Source: Dimargaris cristalligena (Eukaryota > Kickxellomycota > Dimargaritomycetes > Dimargaritales > Dimargaritaceae). From it: a DNA stretch of 18,846 bases. Of the stretch, positions 1 through 9,500 are shown piece by piece. Position numbers and translations under genes: made by a program. The notes beneath the pieces were generated by a model. That model searched no databases, was not told the DNA's origin, and was given only the letters and a program-made list of their open reading frames with translations. Each line of letters opens with the position of its first letter. Positions within the stretch are counted from its first letter, which is position 1. Location of the stretch: NCBI GenBank assembly GCA_027576995.1, contig JANBQC010000552.1, positions 1 to 18,846 on the forward strand, written 5' to 3'.

Positions 1-1254
1 CCCGCGAAGACCACTGCCGAAATGCGCCAATCGCCGTACCCAACTTACGCGGCTGTGAATACCTCCGAACCAACCAAAATGGGAACGTTTCAATTCCCAC
101 CCCCGCCCGGGTACACTCTTTCCTCTTCCCCCACAATGTCCGGCATTTCGCAGGGGGTCTACCGCCACCAATCCGTGGGCCCGTCGTCCCCTGACCACTT
201 CAGCCGCTACTATTTCGGGTCCAGCCCGGCCAGCCGGGCCGGCTCGGTAGAACCTTCCGAAGTGGGTGGGGGCTGTAGTCCCGCCCAGCGCTCATCGAAC
301 GGGTCCGAGCGCACCCGGGCCCCGCGTAGCCCCAATTGGAGTTTCCACGAAAAAACCATACTGCTCCAACAGGTGATCATATTCATGCCGCAGGTCACCA
401 ACCGCGAGGATCACTGGCGTTCTATTTGCCAGTCCCTGCAGAGTCACTGTGGCCGGCACTGGGAGGTGTCCCAGGCGAAGCAGCAGCTTCGCGATTTAAA
501 AAAGAAGTACAGTCGCGTACAAAACAGCAACGGCCGGGCACGCAGCCAGTCCGAGGTACCGGCCAATACCACGTTTGAATTTCACGACTTGCTGGCCACC
601 ATCTTGGAAAAGGAGCGCGCTATCGAGGCTAGCGGCGGAGTCCACGCCGAGTATATGCCCGTGCCGATGGAGAACCAGGTCTCCGAGGACTCCGGTCGTA
701 TGGCCCTTCTCCGGTCGACCCCAAGCCTAGCCGGTTCGGTTTTCACGCCCCCCTCCCACCGTGGGCCAAAACGCTTCTCTCTAAGCCAACCTTACCCCCC
801 ACGCTGCGGTCCCTATCCTCTGGGTCGCCACCGCTCCGGCTCAGCCTCGCCTATTTTACTCCGTAGCACTGGCCGCAGGGCCGCCGGAATCACTTCGGCC
901 GCCTCCGTCGGCCCGACCATGCTCAACCCTATCACCTCCGCACCGGTCGCCGCCACCCCTACCCCGCGGCCCGGCCCTCACAACGAAGTCCGCATTCCCC
1001 CCATCTGCGCCGAGCGCGCCGAAGTCCAGGGTGGGCCTTTGCCCGCCATCCGCACTGCCTCACCCGGTCCCCGGTTACCGGACTCCGTCAACCTCGAGGC
1101 CACCATCGGCGAACTCAAGGCCCAAGTCGAATCGATGGTGGCCTTTCAGCAGGAGAGCGCCCGCATTCACCAAGAACAATTCCGCCGGGCCGAGGAAGTC
1201 ACCGTTCAACTCATCGAGAGTATCCAAAAACTGGCCCACGCGGCTCGTCGGTAA
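1..1254 (+). CDS. SANT/Myb-like DNA-binding protein with C-terminal coiled coil, left end open
   Basis: First ATG at 22 gives 410 aa ending in TAA at 1252-1254. The seven codons before it (1-21) are also open, so the true start may lie outside the window. Residues 1-100 are rich in Pro, Ser and Gly and look disordered. Residues about 104-200 resemble a SANT/Myb-like (trihelix-type) domain: a Trp in W-S-F-H-E-K, a second helix with H-W-R-S-I, then a basic helix with L-K-K-K-Y, followed by a phenylalanine-containing helix. A Ser/Pro/Arg-rich linker covers about 210-350. The last ~58 residues (from about 353) form an amphipathic helix with heptad-like spacing, probably a coiled coil for dimerisation. 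No intron is needed. A sequence-specific transcription factor is inferred from the domain; no target or ortholog name is supported. Three overlapping AATAAA signals lie ~525 bp downstream. Confidence 0.72.
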   Translation, partial: PAKTTAEMRQSPYPTYAAVNTSEPTKMGTFQFPPPPGYTLSSSPTMSGISQGVYRHQSVGPSSPDHFSRYYFGSSPASRAGSVEPSEVGGGCSPAQRSSNGSERTRAPRSPNWSFHEKTILLQQVIIFMPQVTNREDHWRSICQSLQSHCGRHWEVSQAKQQLRDLKKKYSRVQNSNGRARSQSEVPANTTFEFHDLLATILEKERAIEASGGVHAEYMPVPMENQVSEDSGRMALLRSTPSLAGSVFTPPSHRGPKRFSLSQPYPPRCGPYPLGRHRSGSASPILLRSTGRRAAGITSAASVGPTMLNPITSAPVAATPTPRPGPHNEVRIPPICAERAEVQGGPLPAIRTASPGPRLPDSVNLEATIGELKAQVESMVAFQQESARIHQEQFRRAEEVTVQLIESIQKLAHAARR

Positions 1255-4051
1255 ATCCTGGCCACCAGTCAGGGTCGCTTGGATCGCCTGTCTCTACCTT
1301 CGTAACCTCTCTCATCTTTTGTAAACCTTACCTTTTCCGATGCTTTTAAAGTTTGCGCATTCTTCTTATGCCATGGCTATGCGTGATTACCCTCAACGAA
1401 TGACTGGTCATTTTAGGGGTGGATTGCCTTAGCCATGCGCTTATCTTAGCTGGGTCCGGAAAGTAATTTATCCGATCACCTCTCTTTGCCTCCTATTTTA
1501 TTTACATCTTGCATCCTCCAACATGGCTCACTGGACTTCGGTCCTCTCGATTCGACATTTATTTTGCTATTCATCATTGACACCTCATCCGATCACTCCC
1601 CCTTTTCTTTTTATATCAAACTGTTTACGGGCAACCGAAACTATTATGCATTGTCTACTACGCACTTCACTCCCCCCCCTTTCTTCAATTTATCCTCTAA
1701 ATTCCACTAGCTTTGCACTAGGTTCCTGTATGTATTTTTAATGTCGAAAACCAACTTCAATCATTACCCGAAATTCAATAAATAAATGTAAATAAAGTGT
1801 TTAAACCCCAATCATGTTTCTTGTCAAACTCAATTTGTGAGCACTAACTCTATGCCACTGTTGGGTTAGTTGGCCTCATGTACCAGCCTAGTTCTGGTTC
1901 ATTTGCTATGGAAGGTGCTGAATAGTAAACACCAGGGAAATGCTAGTTAGTCGGGGGGGGGGTCATACTTATTGGGCCTGGTGGCCAATTTTGGTATTTT
2001 GCTCCGCAACCACGGGGCCCTATTTAGTCCCCTATATTGAGACGGTTTTTGAATTACAACCACCGTTGACTACTAATTGGTTGGCAGCGGAAGCGTATGA
2101 CAAGGAGGGAGGAAGGGGAGCTGGTTGGTAGGCTGTTTATTCAATAACACTGTAAGGGAAGGGAGTCGATCAGTGGGGTATCTACCATTGACCAATTTGG
2201 TTCTAATTGGGTCATCCACTTTGTAATCGGCCAAACCAGGCAACTATTAACGCGGTTATATGACAGCAAGGCGAGGCCTAGTCAATTGTACTTATGGGTG
2301 GGATCGCCCACTTTGCTGCTCCAGTTCAGCCTCTCCCCCCTCTTTTCTACTTTTATGCCCCCACTCTTATTCGGCCTGCTTCCCCTCCCCCCTATCAGTC
2401 GATGCCTGATTTAGGGTATGGTCCCAAGGGTAGTTGCTATTAGCTTGACTACCATATTGACGTCAATCGGTTCAATCGGAGGTGTCAACATTATCGGTCG
2501 TTCAACGTTGGAATTACTTCGCGTTGCCGAGGGAGTGGCCGTGGTTACATTTGTATTCAATGAGACGTCGCTACCAACGGGTAGAGAGGGAATACCTACA
2601 TGCAGTCCAACTGGTCCATTTGGTTGGTTAACTCTCGACGGGATATAGTGAGACGATATGGCGAAATCCCCCCGAAACAGCCTTCCTTGCCATGCAAAGT
2701 AAGTACCAAGAAGTTCGAAAATCAAAAAGGGAGCAATAGTGATCCTGTGAGCTAGCCGTTGGATGAGATTCTATACCAGGGGAGTATCCACAACCTGGAT
2801 GACCGGGATTGCCACTGTACTTCTGGTCGGTGTGGTTACTTTTCTTGTTTGAGCCATTCGAGGGGCAACTGTGGGGTCTGTTTCTCCAGGGAGTTGTCCC
2901 TTGGCCCAATTATCCATGGTTTGTTTACTGAGAGAGGGCAGATCACTTCAGTATATCGGGAAATAGGAACACGTCCGTCTGTTCGGTTCCAGCAGCACCC
3001 TTGGTCCGTTTTGTTCTACCGCTAATTAGTCATTCGGTAAGGTGTACTTAGGCCAACCGCTTTTGGCATGCCACTGCCCCCTATACCCCCTTCTGCCTCA
3101 ACTGCTGGACTAGTAGCAGTAGACAGGAGGCGAGATCTAAAGTTTCTTAACCCTTTCCCATTTTTCTGGATGCGACTCAATCATTCTGCTGAAGTAGCCA
3201 TCGGCTCCCCACGCCGTCGAGCCATACGGCACTCGTCTGTACCGTCACCACGTCAGCATTAATTACCCCCTTCTTCCCGAGAAATACTGAATGGAATGTA
3301 CAGTCGTGAAAGACATTGGCTCGCATACACCCCCTAGCGAGGTGGTGGCCGCCGCCCTAACGGCCCTGCTTTGTGGCCAAGACAGTCGGCCTAGCTTCGG
3401 ATATTGGGCCCTTTCGTCGTGTGGCTCCACTGGTTATTACTCCACCCAAGTCGGCGCCTCTATCCCCGGCTTTTCATTCCCCTCTCAAGTCAGCGTATTC
3501 AGTATAGAGTATACTTTATATTTACCATACCCCCTACTTCGCTTGATATGTTTACGCTGCACTTATAGACGGGGCATAGTCCGTCTGGCTTTCTTTTCCC
3601 ACTTGCGCGCTCATCCACCAGTGTCCCAACAGACTTCGGTCAGGAGAGGCTGACTGGGCCTGGTTGCAGCCATACTGAACCCCCGTTACCATGCACCCAT
3701 CACAGATTGAGGATATACTCCTGGCTGCACCGGCGCTGCAGTCGTGCCCATGGGTAGCCAACCGGGTAGCTGATGCCTCTTTGCTTACGGGCAGGGGCAT
3801 GGTGCCCTCGAAGGCGTAAAAAAATATTGATGTATTTAAGCGGCCCACTCGACCCTCGCCGGTAGCTAACTGGTTTTTGCTGCTGCCCTGCCTCGATTAT
3901 CTCAAATTCGACCCTCCTTCCCTTTCTGATATTCTCGTATCGGCCCCCGCTATAAACGAATCGGCGTCCCTGGCACACTGCCCTGTTCCGGTTAAAATTT
4001 AACCCCATTTGTATCCCTTTAAACGCCGCGTTCACCCTCGTATAAGCCAAT
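1255..4051. other. 2.8-kb stretch without a recognisable gene
   Basis: This separates the SANT-type gene from the 7TM gene, both on the plus strand. It begins as a pyrimidine-rich likely 3' UTR of the first gene, with AATAAA hexamers at 1777-1782, 1781-1786 and 1791-1796. A run of ten G lies at 1953-1962. Two frames stand out but match nothing I know: a minus-strand frame from about 2917 down to 2411 broken by one TAG, and a plus-strand ATG frame of 120 codons at 3291-3653. I see no convincing chain of splice sites linking either to other coding segments. The last few hundred bases should contain the 7TM promoter. No tRNA, terminal inverted repeat or long direct repeat was noticed. Confidence 0.6.
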
Positions 4052-5971
4052 ATGGACGGCGCTCCCATAACGGCACCCATGTCGAACGTGTTTCAGTCGA
4101 ATATCACCATGACTATTACTGGTATGGCCACGGTGGTATTCCTCCACAACACCTACATCTCCGTCAAACTCCTGAGCCACAATCGACAGCACATTTATCA
4201 ATTGTGCTTCCTCCAGAGCATACTGGGGGCGCTGGCCAATGTGACCAACCTCATCACCTTTTTTTACTTTGACATTGCGTGCGATTTCCGTATCTACTTC
4301 TCGGCCGTGCTCAATCTGACCTCCACCACGGCCATTGATACCATCCTGCTGCTCAAGGCCTACTACGGCAACGATCCCTCCCGTTTCAATTCCCGGCATA
4401 TCATGGTCCTCGGCATTGCCCTACAAGTGGCTCGTGTGGCTACGGGGATTGTCAATATCATCTATTTGCAGCCGTTTATCACCCCCATTCAAGAGTGCAT
4501 GGGTCGTATCCACCACGCCACGTCCATCGCGGTCGGGGTGATTGAGTTCATTCTCAACGCTTTCCTGTCCCTGTGCTTCCTCCGCAGTATCTACGAGCAG
4601 TGGAAATTCGTGCGAACCCGGCTTTACGGGGCGCTGTTACGCGACGGCACCCTTTATGCGCTCTTAACCCCGGTATGCAGTATCACCATCATCATTTTAA
4701 GTCTGTTCGGGGTCCTGGGCTTCAACTCGTCCGCGCTGTTCAACATTAGCTGGGCCATTGCTTCCAAACTCACCGTGATGCAGCTGCAGCATGCCCGCCA
4801 CATTAAAGAGAGCGGTCGGTCCCGCATCCGCCCCTCCACTTACCTCAAGACCGGTCCCAATTCCAATTCTAATCGCCAGTCGGCGGGCGCTAGCTTCCCA
4901 TCCGGTCACGGCGGGGGAGGAGGAGGTTCCGGCCAGGGTAGTAGTACGGGAGGCGCCGGGAGTGGAGCAACGGGGAGCCAATCATGGTTTAAGAAGGCAT
5001 CATCCCCCCAGTCCTCCTCCTCCGCCCCGCACAGCAGTTTCCATTCCGGAGAAGTTACGCCGGTCGCCACCCCTAGTCAATTGGAAGGCGGGGGGTTTGG
5101 CTCATTGGCTATGGGCGGTAGTCCCACCACATCCGGTACTGCCGGTGCCGTCGCCTCCTTCACCACCACCTCCGCGGATATGCAGACGGATCCCGGCCGT
5201 GACCCCGTCGATAAGAAGGCCAAGGGAAATTCAGAGGACCAGGTCAGACGGTCTCGGTCCACCTTACAACATATCACCGCCGGCGTCGACACCGTCCGAT
5301 CCACCATCTCATCCCGACGGGAAAATAACACCCGTCCGGTGGTGGATGACGACCTGGACCATCGATCGGACCCCGGCAGCGACGATGATGACGCCTCCCA
5401 GCTGGACGGCCAAACCATCCGGGCCCGTAAGCGGAAATCCCATTTACCCTCCACGCCGAGTGTCCCTCGATCTAGCGGGGTCACCACCCGCACCACCGAC
5501 CGCGGTGGGGGCGAGGGCGATCTCCCCGAAAGGGAAGGCCGTGGTCGTGACCGGGGCAGACCCTCCCGACCCATCAGTTATAATTCCAACACCCAGTTCT
5601 ACCGCTCGACGGCCTCCAGTACGTCCACCCTGGACCGCGCATTCCCAACCGCTCGGGGTCGCTCCCCTCCGGACTTCGAGCCCCCGTTCTCGTGGGATAA
5701 CGACTTCGAACCAACCTATCCGGTGCGGCATGTCCACAATGTTACCGATGATGAGCGGGGTAGTCCACCCACTACTACCACTGCATTGGGCGATGAAAGG
5801 CCGGGGGGATTCAACCCCACCCGCAGTACCACTAACCCGTTGGATTTGGCCGCCGGACATTCGTCAGAGCGCGAGCCCCGCCAGATACACCAGAGCACTT
5901 ACCTTACTCGACCCCGCCCTTCCCTGTCTCGCTCTAATTCGAGTCAACAATTTATTCCCAAGTTACCGTAA
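4052..5971 (+). CDS. Seven-transmembrane receptor-like membrane protein with long disordered cytoplasmic tail
   Basis: Single-exon gene of 639 aa from ATG 4052. The first ~250 residues contain seven hydrophobic segments at roughly 18-41, 48-73, 80-103, 115-137, 157-180, 200-224 and 227-243, preceded by a short N-terminus with an N-I-T glycosylation sequon at 17-19. Loops are short, with basic stretches before the fifth and sixth segments, as in a GPCR-like seven-helix bundle. After R-H-I-K-E-S (about 249-254) the protein turns polar: a Gly/Ser stretch around 285-310, then a Ser/Thr/Pro/Arg/Asp-rich tail to the end with many possible phosphorylation sites. No RGS, kinase or other folded domain is visible in the tail. 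The topology (outside N-terminus, cytoplasmic tail) and a sensing role at the plasma membrane are inferred. I recognise no named fungal receptor class. It is tail to tail with TRS120. Confidence 0.8.
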   Translation: MDGAPITAPMSNVFQSNITMTITGMATVVFLHNTYISVKLLSHNRQHIYQLCFLQSILGALANVTNLITFFYFDIACDFRIYFSAVLNLTSTTAIDTILLLKAYYGNDPSRFNSRHIMVLGIALQVARVATGIVNIIYLQPFITPIQECMGRIHHATSIAVGVIEFILNAFLSLCFLRSIYEQWKFVRTRLYGALLRDGTLYALLTPVCSITIIILSLFGVLGFNSSALFNISWAIASKLTVMQLQHARHIKESGRSRIRPSTYLKTGPNSNSNRQSAGASFPSGHGGGGGGSGQGSSTGGAGSGATGSQSWFKKASSPQSSSSAPHSSFHSGEVTPVATPSQLEGGGFGSLAMGGSPTTSGTAGAVASFTTTSADMQTDPGRDPVDKKAKGNSEDQVRRSRSTLQHITAGVDTVRSTISSRRENNTRPVVDDDLDHRSDPGSDDDDASQLDGQTIRARKRKSHLPSTPSVPRSSGVTTRTTDRGGGEGDLPEREGRGRDRGRPSRPISYNSNTQFYRSTASSTSTLDRAFPTARGRSPPDFEPPFSWDNDFEPTYPVRHVHNVTDDERGSPPTTTTALGDERPGGFNPTRSTTNPLDLAAGHSSEREPRQIHQSTYLTRPRPSLSRSNSSQQFIPKLP

Positions 5972-6545
5972 TTCCCAGCCCACTTTCATTAATAGTCGTT
6001 ATCTTCGTTAGTAAAGCAGTTTATTCCCTAATTCTCCCTGTTGTTTATTCATTTTAATGGGCTCATTCAGCTAGTCTCTAATTTTACCATACTACCAATA
6101 CCACTTTGATAATTCCCATAAGATAATATAGGCTTTAGTTTGTCTAATCACCATGTATAATTGTTTCTGCATTTCCATTCATCTGTCCTTTGTTTTGGGA
6201 AAACATAATCAGCGAAGCAGATGGCCAATATTAGGATCAAAGTACCCTGCACAAAAAATAACACTGTACCTGGTATAGGCGATCGATACCAGTGGAGTTA
6301 GATGACTATTGACATTTATTTACACTGAATTTACCAGAAATATGTAAACAATGGCATACGCAGGTTAGAGCATATAAATTAGACATTCTACTAAAAGATA
6401 ACCGTAAATAGACCTATTTAGAAAACAGTATATATAAATATATGTATATGTATACGTTATATGTAAGTATGGGTATGTACACAAAAAAGGGCCATCGTTA
6501 CTACACCCTAGTAGCCAGGCGTGTCCCTCCAATAATATATATCCT
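5972..6545. other. Intergenic region between convergent 7TM and TRS120 genes
   Basis: AT-rich stretch between two convergent stop codons, expected to hold both 3' UTRs. On the minus strand an AATAAA (plus-strand TTTATT at 6315-6320) lies about 226 nt past the TRS120 stop and could be its polyadenylation signal. An alternating purine-pyrimidine AT/GT tract occupies about 6428-6480. No reading frame of interest is present. Confidence 0.6.
6428..6480. repeat. Imperfect TA/TG alternating simple-sequence tract
   Basis: About 50 bases of imperfect TATA, TATG and GTAT units, alternating pyrimidine and purine, in the 3' intergenic space between two convergent genes. It is a degenerate microsatellite of low complexity. 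There is no sign of coding function. Confidence 0.6.
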
Positions 6546-9500
6546 TTATGAGACCACGAATCGCAGTCGCCGAATCCCACTACCCCCGGATAACGTACGT
6601 TGGTTAATCCAACCGTAATAGACCACGTAATCGCCCCGCTCGGTAAAGTAGAGGGGCATGGTCATTGTGGTGGTATCCCCGGGGGCAATGGCGGGGAATG
6701 GGAAGTGGGGCTGTTCCGACCAGAGGATGCTACTACTATTGTCGCCCTTGGCAGTAGTAGCGGACCCACCGGGTCTACCGAAAGGTGACGGGGGTAGGGA
6801 GGGACTTCCGTAACGGTGGCCCCGACCCGGCCGGCAGCGCTGTTGTTGGTACCAGTGGATTAGTGCCGTCAGTTCGGGGGCGGGCGCGGCGGCCCCGCAG
6901 GGGAAGGCGAACAGACCGATACTCAAGGAGAGTTCAGTGGGGTTGGTCAGGGTCAGCTGAACCGAGACAGGCGAGTCGACCGGGTAGGCGAATTGGCCCC
7001 CCGGGGAAGTCAATGGGGAAGCCAGGTCGTTGGGGGTAGGAGCGGCGGTGCATCGGACGCTCGCGTCGATTAACACCTCGGGTCGGGAAAGTTGGATGAG
7101 CTGTGGCGCAGGAATGGATATAGTCCCTAACGACAGTTTGCCCCGATACGTCGAACCAGCCTAAATGCAGAAAATAAAAATACCATAATATAAGGCATAG
7201 AAAATAAGTTAGGTGTGTTAAAATTCAGCCATGTCGGTTGTAGAATGCGACAAGTGTAGGGCCTGTCCATTCAATTGCCTTAATAACCCACACCGCTGAG
7301 TAAATTGATATATAAGCACAAATGCTTTACTAATTATTGTAACCCACCTCGCACCAAGTAATCGAAAGATGGCGGTCTAGCTCTTTTCGGTACCAGTAAG
7401 CCACCCGCTGCCGTTGGAGCTCATCGGCGGTGGGCTGGGGCCGTTTTTCATCGCGCACAAACTGGCGTCGGGTGGGGGCTACGGGAATGGCGGTATTGAT
7501 GACTTCATCCGGCAACCGGAACCGGGGAAACGGGATCATGAGGCGACAGACCTGACCCGGCGGGCAAGTCTCCTCCAGGGTGAACACGGGGGCCTGGCAT
7601 ACCGATGGGTCTACGAGCGGCGATGTACCATCCGTTGCCATCGCCAACGTCTCGTTCGACCATGTAGCGGGGTCCACCACCACTGTGAATTGGAAAGCCC
7701 AGTCACAGGGATTGGTCACATCCAACTGAAGCAGACACCACGCATCCGCCAGCTGACGGGTCGATGGTCCCAGGGAGAGTTGCGCGCCCAATTGATTCAG
7801 GTAGGTCATCGCCCTGGGTAGGAGGGGGAGAGAGGAGTCCAGCGCCGGCGAGGGTCCCTGGACGACGGGGGTGAGGAGGTCATCCAGGGGCAATACGTTC
7901 AAGCGCAGGGCGCTCAGGGAAGGCCGGATTTCCAAGTCGATAGGTAAGGTGACGCGGCGCAAATACACGTTTTCTTGGGTAGGTTCATTGGGGTCCACCC
8001 ACCCGTAGGTAATGCGAATTTCGATGCAGTGGTAGTCCGGCTGGCCGTGAATCATAAAGGCGAGCCGGTGGGTATCCCCCGGGGCCCAAGCCGGAGTGAG
8101 CAGCGGATGGCTCGACGGGGTTTCCGCGGAGTTAGCGGGGATCCGGCCCAGGTAGCGGATCGGAGGTTCCTCGAGCAGACCGGGGAGTAAGCGGCGCGGA
8201 GCTCCATTGGGGTTGGGCTCGAAGAAGTCCACGTGCAAATAATTGACCGGGGTGGCCCCCGAATTAAGAAAAGTGAGTTGCAGGGGCAGATTTTGGCCGG
8301 CGAAGAGGGCGATGGGGTTGTCGTCGGTAAGCGAGCTGGAGGAAGAGGACAGGGCGGTAAAGTAGGGGAGGGCGGGGATGATGGTGGGGATAAACACCTC
8401 CACGGGCCCGGCTCTTTCCAGCGTGACGACCCGGGTCCCCAGTGACTCCGAAGAGGTGGGCTTGGCCGGAGCGGGAGGGATCAAATGGACCTGCAGGTGG
8501 GAAAAGAGGGTAACCACGCAACCCATCACCATGATGGGGTGGGCGGTGGGCAGAGTTACGGTTAGGTGGAAAATCCGGCTCTGCTGGGGATTGAGTACCG
8601 TCGGCACACCCTGGGTCAAGGGGGAAACCATAGGGACGGCTGCGGGTGAGTGCATCTGTCCCGGTTCCCCCTCCACCGGGGCTAGATAATAGGTCAGGCG
8701 GATATCCGTGATTTCCAGGGCGAATGGGAAGGGGTTGTGTAAATGTACGGCAAAAGTACCGGGTTCGTCAGCGACCAGCTGGCAGGCCATATGGCCCGGT
8801 TTGAGGCTATGGCGGGTGGATTGGGGATGGGCCCCGGTATCGGCATCGATTACGTACGGATTATAAATAAAAGGGTCCACCGGCAGAGTCGGTGTGGAAG
8901 GCACCGACTGGTGACCACCGATGGCCTCCGGGGTGGTCGAATCGTGGGAGGAAGCAGCAGCCGCCGCCGCATTGGCGGCCGCGGTGGAGGCTAGAAGATT
9001 TTGCCAATAGGGAGCCCGGGGGTAGCGGTGACACAACCGACCGGGGTCGGGAGGGATCACCCACGTCACGGCCACCAGAAGGCGGGCGAAAAGATCCCGG
9101 GCTACCGGGTGATTTTGGAGGACCGGGCTATGGCGCAACGGCAGTCCCAACGTCGGTATGGCCGTCGTCCCCGATCGACCCGGGCTACTTTTCGTAGGGG
9201 GTCGAAGAGCGTACCACTGCTCGCGGCTTAGCGACAGGGGCAGGGCGCTGTGGGCGGGCGACGCTGAGGGGGAGGGTGAGGGCATGGATCGGCGGGCGGG
9301 GGGGATGCCGGTAAAGAGCGGGGGGTAGACATGGTACCACTGGCGGATGGTGAGGTGGAGCTGGTGGGCCAGTTGGACGAGGTTGAATTCCGCCGGCTCG
9401 GCATTAGGGTCGCCTTGAGTACCCGGTGTCGACGGGGGTAACTGGCGGCAGATTAGCATAAGCGTCAATACCACGTGGGTCTGCACCATATCCAGGACGC

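Noticed and set aside
1486..1741. Two overlapping short plus-strand frames (74 and 72 codons)
   Set aside because: They lie in the probable 3' UTR just before clustered AATAAA signals, are pyrimidine-driven in composition and have no recognisable feature.
1953..1962. Run of ten G
   Set aside because: An isolated homopolymer in intergenic DNA without repeated G-tracts nearby to make a quadruplex or telomere-like repeat.
2418..2648. Plus-strand ATG frame of 76 codons
   Set aside because: It lies opposite the longer minus-strand frame at 2411-2725. Its hydrophobic look follows from that overlap, and no start context or family motif supports it.
4791..6011. 406-codon plus-strand frame inside the 7TM gene
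   Set aside because: It is an out-of-frame shadow of the GC-rich tail, very Pro/Arg-rich and without domain features, while the overlapping frame has clear transmembrane helices.
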